Assembly (NCBI RefSeq): GCF_000485595.1
Contig: NW_014577313.1
Coordinates: 214,235 to 237,807, forward strand
Direction: 5' to 3'
From: Priapulus caudatus
Taxonomy: Eukaryota; Priapulida; Priapulimorpha; Priapulimorphida; Priapulidae
DNA length: 23,573 nt
Part shown: positions 20,582 to 23,573 of the stretch, one piece after another
Layout: each line of letters begins with the position of its first letter
Position numbering within the stretch: position 1 is the first letter of the stretch
Notes under the pieces: model-generated
The model's input: only the letters and a program-made list of their open reading frames with translations
What the model was told of the DNA's origin: nothing
The model's database searches: none
Made by a program: the position numbers and the translations under genes

Positions 20582-23278
20582 GAGAGCACGAGAGTGAGAG
20601 AGAGAGAACATCAGAGCCAGAAAGACTGATCAATACCAAAAAAATGAGAGGGTGTGAGAGCCACTCAGGACACGCGAGCATCGTACTAACGACCGGCTTC
20701 GTCAACGGCATTTTTCAGAGTGCGAATTACTCGAGCACGGTCGAGAACCCATGCGCTCCCAAGGACAACGTGACGAAGAGCAAACACGACGAGTTGTTCA
20801 AAGCTCCGTGCGTGACGGGACCCGAGGCGCAGTACGCGTGGGGCGCCGTCGTCCCCTCACCGCCCTCAGACCAGCAGGTAACTAACTACCTTCACCGTCA
20901 CCGCCTCATCTTCTCACCGCTCTACTCCCACTCGCTGACTATTGAGCACGTGTTGTAACTATTACCGGGGGTTAATAATGACAAATGACAATGATAATGA
21001 CGTAATGACATTTGTCATTATCAACCCCTGCTGTTACTCTCATCTGAAGCAAGTAGAGGTACTTGCCTACGCTGTCCTATCGAAAATGTTTTCGTTATCC
21101 GCCGCCACTGTCCTATCGTCAATGTTTTTTTGTGATCTACCACCGCCATTGTCTTGTCGTATGTTTTCGATTGCCGCCGCCGTTCCATCATAACTGCTTT
21201 TGTACTGTGTGTAAGGAGATGGGTATTGCAATGGTGGTGATTGTTGTTGTTTGGAGTATTGTGTGGTGGTTATGTGAGCTGAGGTTTCAGTTGACGGTAC
21301 AGTATTGGGTTATTATGTGATGGTTGTGGTAATGGTTAAGTGCTGGCTCAGTGGAAGGAGAGTCCACATGTATGTATACAGTCAAATTTCTGTTACCAGT
21401 CACCTGTATATAACGATCAGCTATTAATAAAGGACACTTTAACTTTTACCCTTGAGTAGCAAGCAGTCATGCAGTGAAACCATCGCTCTAGAATGAACGT
21501 CTGTTTAGAAAGGGCTCTATTGGCATTTCCCATCAGTGTGTGCTTGCTTATGTACCAAAGTTTTCTTGGATTTAAAAAAAAAAGTTTTTGTTTTAGAACG
21601 TGACGTACACGTTTGAAGGCACGAGCGATGTGAATGCTTGCTACGTGCAAGTTCTGAACATGACCAGCAACTGCTCTGACTGCCCGTTCGAGAATCCTAG
21701 TTTACAACCCCCACTGAACGGAGAATTCATGGTTAGTGCCCGGTGGCTCCCTCGAGTGGCAGTGTCATGTACATCTTGGTCGATTGACTTCATTTTCGGA
21801 TGTTATTACATCGTGATTACGTGCTATAGCATGTTAAAAATGTTATTACGTTTTCGTTACGATTTTTTACGTGTGATTCCTTGTTATTGCATTTGTGTAT
21901 GCTTTATTGCATGTCATTCCGTTATTGTGAATATTGTTTAGTTGTAGGTGTGGACCATAGGTCCCTTGAGACAGCTATTGCTGTAATGTCATCTGTTCTC
22001 ATGTGCTGTCTGTTACAGGCCTTTTCAAGTTACTACTATGTCATGGAGTTTTTTAACGTGACTTCAAATAGTTCAGGACACGTAGCACTATCCAATTTCA
22101 CAGAAGCTATGAACAGCTATTGCAACAAATCATGGGACGAGGTATTTGTTTAGTAATACTAGTACTATTACTAGTAGTCCTAGTGGTGGTGGTGGTGGTG
22201 GTAATGGTAGCAGTAGCAGCAACAGCAGTTATAATATCAATGTGCAGCGTTTGTAATGCATGCTGACTATGTAGTACTGTGATGGTGGGGTGATGATGGT
22301 TTATTTTTTATATATATTATATATATGTTATTAGTTAGAGCGTAAGAGAGATTATACCTCTCTCTTTATCTGACACGCCTCGCCTGCATTCGTAGGTGAG
22401 CGAGATTCCGGTGCCGGCATCACAGAGGGCGTTTCTGACGACCTACTGCTTCGACGCGCAGTACATGAGCATGGTGCTGCAGCGCGGATTCAACTTTACT
22501 GGCGCCACCTGGGATTCACTCCGATTTGTCAAGGATGTGAGTAGTGAGAGCGGAACATAACCCATCGAGTTATCAATAATGTATAACGAACGATCATCCG
22601 TAGCCTGGTCAATAATAAATAATCACTAATCAGTCATTGCCTGCCATATAATAAATGGTCAGTAATCAGATATTGTGTCCAGGTAATGGGTAACCAATAA
22701 TCAGCCATCACCTGCTGAATAATCAATAACCAATGTTTATTGCTTAATAATCAATTATCAATAACCAATATTTGTCGCCACGAGTAGGTAGCAGGATTGG
22801 TGGTTAGCTGTACACTTGGATTGATACTGAATTATATGGCGAGCATGCAAAATAACCAATAATCAATAACCAATGTTTATTGCTTAATGATCAATAATCA
22901 ATAACCAATGTTTGTTGTCACGCATAGGTAGAGGGGTCGGAGGTCAGCTGTACACTGGGCTCCATTCTGAATGATATTACGATCATGCAAAATAACCAGT
23001 AATCAATAATCAATGTTTATTGTGCTCAATAATCAATAATCAATATTTGTTGTTGCGCGTAGTTAGAGGAGTCGGAGGTCGGCTGGACGCTTGGCTTCAT
23101 GGTGAACGCTACGACGTTTATGCCGGACGCTGATGACACGCCGTCGACGATCAGCGTTCCCGTCTTCATCGTGCTGGTCGTGCTCTTCGCTCTCAGTCTC
23201 CTCGCTTCGCTCGCCTTCTGTGCTCACGCACACAGGGCTTCATCTATGACGCCTGAGCAGTATGAGAGGATGCCGTAG
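11703..23278 (+). CDS. ENTPD: Ecto-nucleoside triphosphate diphosphohydrolase (CD39/E-NTPDase family), 11-exon gene model
   Basis: The family hydrolyses extracellular nucleoside tri- and diphosphates to monophosphates and so shapes purinergic signalling. Spliced exons give 529 residues if one frameshift in exon 4 is read through; human CD39 is about 510. Seen in order: membrane anchor ~26-49; ACR1 with DAGSTHT at 63-69; ACR2 LYLGATGGMRLLE at 134-146; ACR3 IITGEQEG at 176-183; ACR4 GALDMGGASAQITF at 211-224; ACR5 GWTLG at 465-469; second anchor ~490-511; short cytoplasmic tail. Eight ectodomain cysteines (256, 284, 303, 340, 351, 354, 405, 429) fit four of the five family disulfides; both cysteines of the first are absent. 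I count 14 N-glycosylation sequons. Two anchors mark the cell-surface group ENTPD1/2/3/8; I cannot choose among them. Introns 1 to 10 have phases 0,1,2,0,0,0,0,0,0,0. Oddities: the exon 4 frameshift and two tandem arrays that copy exon edges. All other exons join in frame. Confidence 0.95.
11874..12741 (+). other. NTPDase intron 1 (868 bp)
   Basis: Begins GTATGA and ends CGCTTGTAG. The minus-strand open frame inside it (12063-12323) shows no recognisable protein, and I see no other element. Confidence 0.75.
12742..12859 (+). CDS. ENTPD: NTPDase exon 2: apyrase conserved region 1
   Basis: Starts YGIVIDAGSTHTKLFVYKWD, a very close match to CD39 ACR1, whose DAGSxHT loop binds phosphate. The 3' end is less certain. 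I place it at AAAA|GTATCC (118 nt, phase 1) because exon 3 needs phase 1 and because the residues added, RESGQKNNK, give the spacing to exon 3 seen in vertebrate NTPDases. An earlier GT at 12833 also keeps phase but would drop nine residues. Family members usually have a cysteine in this stretch; none is present. Confidence 0.85.
12860..13557 (+). other. NTPDase intron 2 (698 bp)
   Basis: Runs from GTATCC to CTCCTTACAG. I looked for a mini-exon carrying the missing cysteine and found none with correct phase and splice sites. No repeat recognised. Confidence 0.65.
13558..13705 (+). CDS. ENTPD: NTPDase exon 3: apyrase conserved region 2
   Basis: 148 nt, entering in phase 1 and leaving in phase 2 at CTAGA|GTAAGC. 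Encodes GIASYEHNPEVAGQVV, an amphipathic segment, an NST sequon, then LYLGATGGMRLLE, which is ACR2. The family consensus is YLGATAGMRLL, so the Ala before Gly-Met-Arg is Gly here. The downstream tandem copies keep the consensus Ala. The position of the second cysteine of the first disulfide (TDCM in human CD39) is TDLL here. The last ~42 bp plus the donor are the first unit of a large tandem array. Confidence 0.95.
13664..14790 (+). repeat. ~51-bp minisatellite built from the end of exon 3 and its donor site
   Basis: About 18 units. The first is the exon 3 end itself; the rest lie in intron 3. A clean unit is 51 bp and contains the ACR2-coding segment, CTAGA, the donor GTAAGC and a CTATACC linker. 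Units 2-6 (to about 13970) and the last two (from about 14686) are nearly identical to the exon. The middle (about 13975-14680) has many single-base insertions and deletions and a G-rich stretch at 14225-14310. Because 51 is a multiple of 3, each unit keeps the exon frame, but most carry a TAA formed by the donor itself. Two successive linkers (near 13858 and 13909) have lost both the stop and the donor. Confidence 0.95.
14791..15216 (+). other. Remainder of NTPDase intron 3
   Basis: AT-rich intron sequence after the minisatellite, ending in TTAATTCTAG before exon 4. I see no coding segment or mobile element here. Confidence 0.6.
15217..15375 (+). CDS. ENTPD: NTPDase exon 4: apyrase conserved region 3, with a frameshift
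   Basis: 159 nt. Entering in phase 2 it encodes IANPQATAAILQSVEKVM and AEIITGEQEG, matching the family helix and ACR3 (IITGQEEG); the Glu next to the final Gly is kept. The frame then runs into TAA. One base before that frame, TGG ATA ACT GTC gives WITV, the expected continuation (GWITIN in CD39), and this frame reaches AAT AAG|GTGAGA in phase 0, exactly what exon 5 needs. So one base is missing near the GGG at 15325-15327. The usual N-Y-L after WITx is not visible in any frame, so residues ~184-199 are uncertain. Either a homopolymer error in the assembly or a real lesion. Confidence 0.85.
15467..16167. mobile_element. ~701-bp MITE with CAGTAAAAACCCGCG ends (pogo/Tigger-like)
   Basis: Left CAGTAAAAACCCGCG and right CGCGGGTTTTACTG are inverted repeats (the right has one A fewer), with GAAC/GTTC continuing the pairing. 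ATA flanks both sides, compatible with a TA target duplication. An internal GTAAAAACCTCGCTAAATAG (about 15795) repeats the end theme. No transposase frame. Confidence 0.8.
17469..17760. repeat. Transposon-derived repeat related to 2858-3195
   Basis: Begins ACTGTCAAACCTGTGTTTGG, contains GTGTTATAGAGTGAAACCACC and ends near CTATAGAGGTGACCTCTAACA, an inverted counterpart of the start theme at 2873. Degenerate. Confidence 0.6.
17879..18605. mobile_element. ~727-bp MITE with perfect 12-bp ends
   Basis: TAGCTCACCTTG at 17879-17890 and CAAGGTGAGCTA at 18594-18605 are exact inverted repeats; TA at each tip would be the target duplication of a Tc1/mariner-type element. The left end forms a hairpin (17880-17908). 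Internally a ~160-bp segment occurs twice (about 17975-18133 and 18318-18476: AACCGTTTGAC, TACTCCT..GGAGAG, TTTCGAGCCACGCCC, TTGGCAAAAAT). Confidence 0.88.
18620..18800. repeat. CT-rich tract upstream of exon 5
   Basis: Degenerate CT microsatellite about 110 bp before the exon 5 acceptor; it may act as an extended polypyrimidine region. Confidence 0.85.
18914..19060 (+). CDS. ENTPD: NTPDase exon 5: apyrase conserved region 4
   Basis: 147 nt, phase 0 in and out. Encodes VQLEGNQSWTK, then GALDMGGASAQITFEP, the second phosphate-binding motif (DLGGASTQ in most members, with Ala replacing Thr here), and ends in KLYGIEYQ. It has two sequons (NQS, NES). The linker between ACR3 and ACR4 is several residues shorter than in CD39 or ENTPD2. 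Donor CAG|GTGGTT. Confidence 0.95.
19061..20380 (+). other. NTPDase intron 5 (1.3 kb)
   Basis: Half of it is the hAT-type MITE at 19104-19825. The rest (19834-20370) is AT-rich with repeated CATAACATAAGTTCTC-like phrases near 19885-19995 and nothing else recognised. Ends TTTTGAAG. Confidence 0.75.
19104..19825. mobile_element. 722-bp hAT-type MITE with perfect 8-bp target duplication
   Basis: ATTATAAT occurs exactly at 19096-19103 and 19826-19833. Between them, left end TAGGGGTGCACCGGATCCAA mirrors right end GTTTCGGTGCACTCCTA with few mismatches. Subterminal GTTCCGGCCGGAAC palindromes lie at both ends. The end sequence and 8-bp duplication fit hAT. The small frame inside (19222-19470) is not a transposase. 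Confidence 0.93.
20381..20452 (+). CDS. ENTPD: NTPDase exon 6
   Basis: 24 codons, phase 0 on both sides. Encodes VYTRSFLCYGK, matching CD39 VYTHSFLCYGK after ACR4, with conserved Cys256, followed by a charged helix. Acceptor TTTTGAAG, donor CAG|GTAGGG. Confidence 0.95.
20505..20610. repeat. AG microsatellite in intron 6
   Basis: GAGA-rich tract between GGCAGGCAGG-type degenerate repeats and exon 7; it fills most of the 266-bp intron 6. Confidence 0.9.
20719..20877 (+). CDS. ENTPD: NTPDase exon 7: Cys-containing lobe segment
   Basis: 53 codons, acceptor TTTTTCAG and donor CAG|GTAACT, phase 0. Encodes SANYSSTVENPC and LFKAPCV, matching the DPC...KTPC pair of CD39 (Cys284 and Cys303). It has NYS and NVT sequons. 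The open frame extends upstream of the acceptor without a stop, but the splice site and homology support 20719. Confidence 0.92.
20967..21028. repeat. Short inverted repeat (hairpin) in intron 7
   Basis: GGGGTTAATAATGACAAATG and CATTTGTCATTATCAACCCC are near-perfect reverse complements around a 21-bp ATGA-rich loop. Confidence 0.9.
21066..21185. repeat. Three-unit tandem repeat in intron 7
   Basis: Diverged ~40-bp units with the theme TGTCCTATCG, AATGTTTT and CCGCCGC. Confidence 0.75.
21375..21540. repeat. Fragment related to the 2858-3195 repeat family
   Basis: ACAGTCAAATTTCTGTTACC, then TATATAACGATCAGC, AATAAAGGACACTTT, TTTACCCTTGAGT and CAGTGAAACCATC, in the same order as the 5' repeat family. 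Confidence 0.6.
21597..21731 (+). CDS. ENTPD: NTPDase exon 8: Cys-rich segment
   Basis: 45 codons, phase 0, donor ATG|GTTAGT. Encodes NVTYTFEGTSDVNACY, then NCSDCPF and a PPLNGEFM end. This matches CD39 QQCHQS...YCPYSQCAF...PPLQGDF. Cys340, Cys351 and Cys354 are present, with NVT, NMT and NCS sequons. Confidence 0.95.
22019..22141 (+). CDS. ENTPD: NTPDase exon 9
   Basis: 41 codons, acceptor CTGTTACAG, donor GAG|GTATTT, phase 0. Begins AFSSYYYVMEFFNVT, matching CD39 AFSAFYFVMKFLNLT, and ends YCNKSWDE with Cys405. Four sequons (NVT, NSS, NFT, NKS). Confidence 0.96.
22180..22235. repeat. GGT and CAG-type trinucleotide repeats in intron 9
   Basis: About six GGT units followed by GTAGCAGTAGCAGCAACAGCAG. 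Confidence 0.9.
22396..22536 (+). CDS. ENTPD: NTPDase exon 10
   Basis: 47 codons, acceptor CATTCGTAG, donor GAT|GTGAGT, phase 0. Encodes FLTTYCFDAQYMSMVLQRGF and TWDSLRFVKD, matching CD39 LSEYCFSGTYILSLLLQGY and SWEHIHFIGK. Cys429 pairs with Cys405 by family rule. The upstream intron 9 (22142-22395) holds only short simple repeats. Confidence 0.96.
22788..22862 (+). pseudogene. Upstream partial copy 1 of exon 11
   Basis: After CGAGTAG, 24 codons are open in the phase exon 10 supplies, reading VAGLVVSCTLGLILNYMASM and ending NNQ then TAA. It resembles ACR5 but the invariant Trp of GWTLG is Cys, and no membrane anchor follows. It is either a decayed duplicate or a cryptic alternative last exon. 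Confidence 0.7.
22928..23002 (+). pseudogene. Upstream partial copy 2 of exon 11
   Basis: After CGCATAG, 24 open codons begin VEGSEVSCTLGSILND and end MQNNQ then TAA. This copy is closer to exon 11 at its start (GAG..TCGGAGGTC shared) but shares the Trp-to-Cys change and the same stop position with copy 1. Confidence 0.75.
23063..23278 (+). CDS. ENTPD: NTPDase exon 11: ACR5, C-terminal membrane anchor and tail
   Basis: 71 codons plus TAG at 23276-23278. Begins LEESEVGWTLGFMVNATT, which is ACR5 (DAGWTLGYMLNLTN in CD39), then an acidic linker, a hydrophobic anchor at about residues 490-511 (VPVFIVLVVLFALSLL onward), a basic stop-transfer HAHR and a 13-residue tail. The tail ends YERMP; YERM fits the tyrosine sorting motif YxxPhi. 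Acceptor GCGCGTAG. Two upstream copies of this exon's first part lie in intron 10. Confidence 0.96.
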   Translation, partial: LEESEVGWTLGFMVNATTFMPDADDTPSTISVPVFIVLVVLFALSLLASLAFCAHAHRASSMTPEQYERMP

Positions 23279-23573
23279 TACACGCCTGCATGCACGCTCG
23301 CATGGATACATGCACGCACACATACGTGCATGAATGCACTCACACACACGCACTCATACACGCATGCACGATGCAACACATAAACAAGCACGAACGTGCA
23401 GATGTATGCACATATGTACATGCACGCATGCAGACACGCCCGCCCGCACATGCACTCATACACGCACGCTAGCACACACAAATGCGCACATGTGCGCAGA
23501 CACGTGCGCACCGAACATACACTGGCATGCACCCACATACACATGCACGCATGCAGCGCACACACAAACATTC
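23279..23573 (+). repeat. NTPDase 3' flank, GCAC/CATG-rich degenerate repeat
   Basis: Immediately after the stop codon the sequence turns into alternating GCACGCATGCAC-type repeats to the window end. No AATAAA signal is visible, so the 3' UTR must continue through or beyond this repeat. Confidence 0.8.

Larger units (their letters stand above)
20878..21596 (+). other. NTPDase intron 7 (719 bp)
   Basis: Holds a hairpin (20967-21028), a three-unit tandem repeat (21066-21185) and a repeat fragment (21375-21540). Acceptor TTTTGTTTTAG is preceded by a purine run AAAAAAAAA at about 21574. Confidence 0.75.
22537..23062 (+). repeat. NTPDase intron 10: ~135-140 bp units carrying partial copies of exon 11
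   Basis: Made of AT-rich phrases of the AATAATCAATAACCAAT type, interrupted by two segments related to the start of exon 11, at about 22781-22850 and 22921-22990. Each segment keeps a TAG acceptor at its left edge. The spacing between corresponding points is 140 and 135 bp, the third unit being the true exon 11. Confidence 0.9.

Overview
This window is metazoan nuclear DNA. It has spliced genes with GT-AG introns, long repeat-rich non-coding stretches, many microsatellites (AG, CA, GCAC, GAA) and several short inverted-repeat transposons. The style suggests an invertebrate, probably marine, but nothing here fixes the phylum.

Two protein-coding genes are supported, transcribed divergently. 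On the minus strand lies the 5' end of an ARID5-like gene: a very short first coding exon (10189-10218) and an 85-codon second exon (8982-9236) that encodes the conserved N-terminal domain of ARID5A/ARID5B chromatin proteins. No further ARID5 exon was found, so 1-8981 is best read as its next, large intron. On the plus strand, 11703-23278, is a complete 11-exon ecto-nucleoside triphosphate diphosphohydrolase (CD39/E-NTPDase, ENTPD1/2/3/8 type). It has an N-terminal membrane anchor, apyrase conserved regions 1 to 5, eight conserved-type cysteines, about 14 N-glycosylation sequons and a C-terminal membrane anchor. About 1.48 kb separates the two start codons, and a roughly 204-bp inverted-repeat element ends about 50 bp before the NTPDase start.

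The NTPDase gene carries three oddities. (1) The last ~51 bp of exon 3, which encode apyrase region 2 and include the 5' splice site, are repeated about 18 times into intron 3. (2) The acceptor and first ~60 bp of exon 11 occur twice more in intron 10, both copies open and both ending in a stop before the membrane anchor. (3) Exon 4 has a net one-base frameshift inside apyrase region 3. The frameshift and the irregular middle of the exon-3 array may be assembly errors. If not, this copy is a damaged allele or pseudogene.

Repeats by region: 1-8981 holds microsatellites, a 188-bp MITE, two foldback elements (5486-5947 and 6106-6373) that share 12-bp ends and 8-bp target duplications, a diverged duplicated block (4585-5035 and 6494-6912), and another MITE at 8277-8612. 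The NTPDase introns hold a pogo/Tigger-like MITE (15467-16167), a MITE with perfect 12-bp ends (17879-18605) and a hAT-type MITE with a perfect 8-bp target duplication (19104-19825). I found no rRNA, convincing tRNA or CRISPR array.
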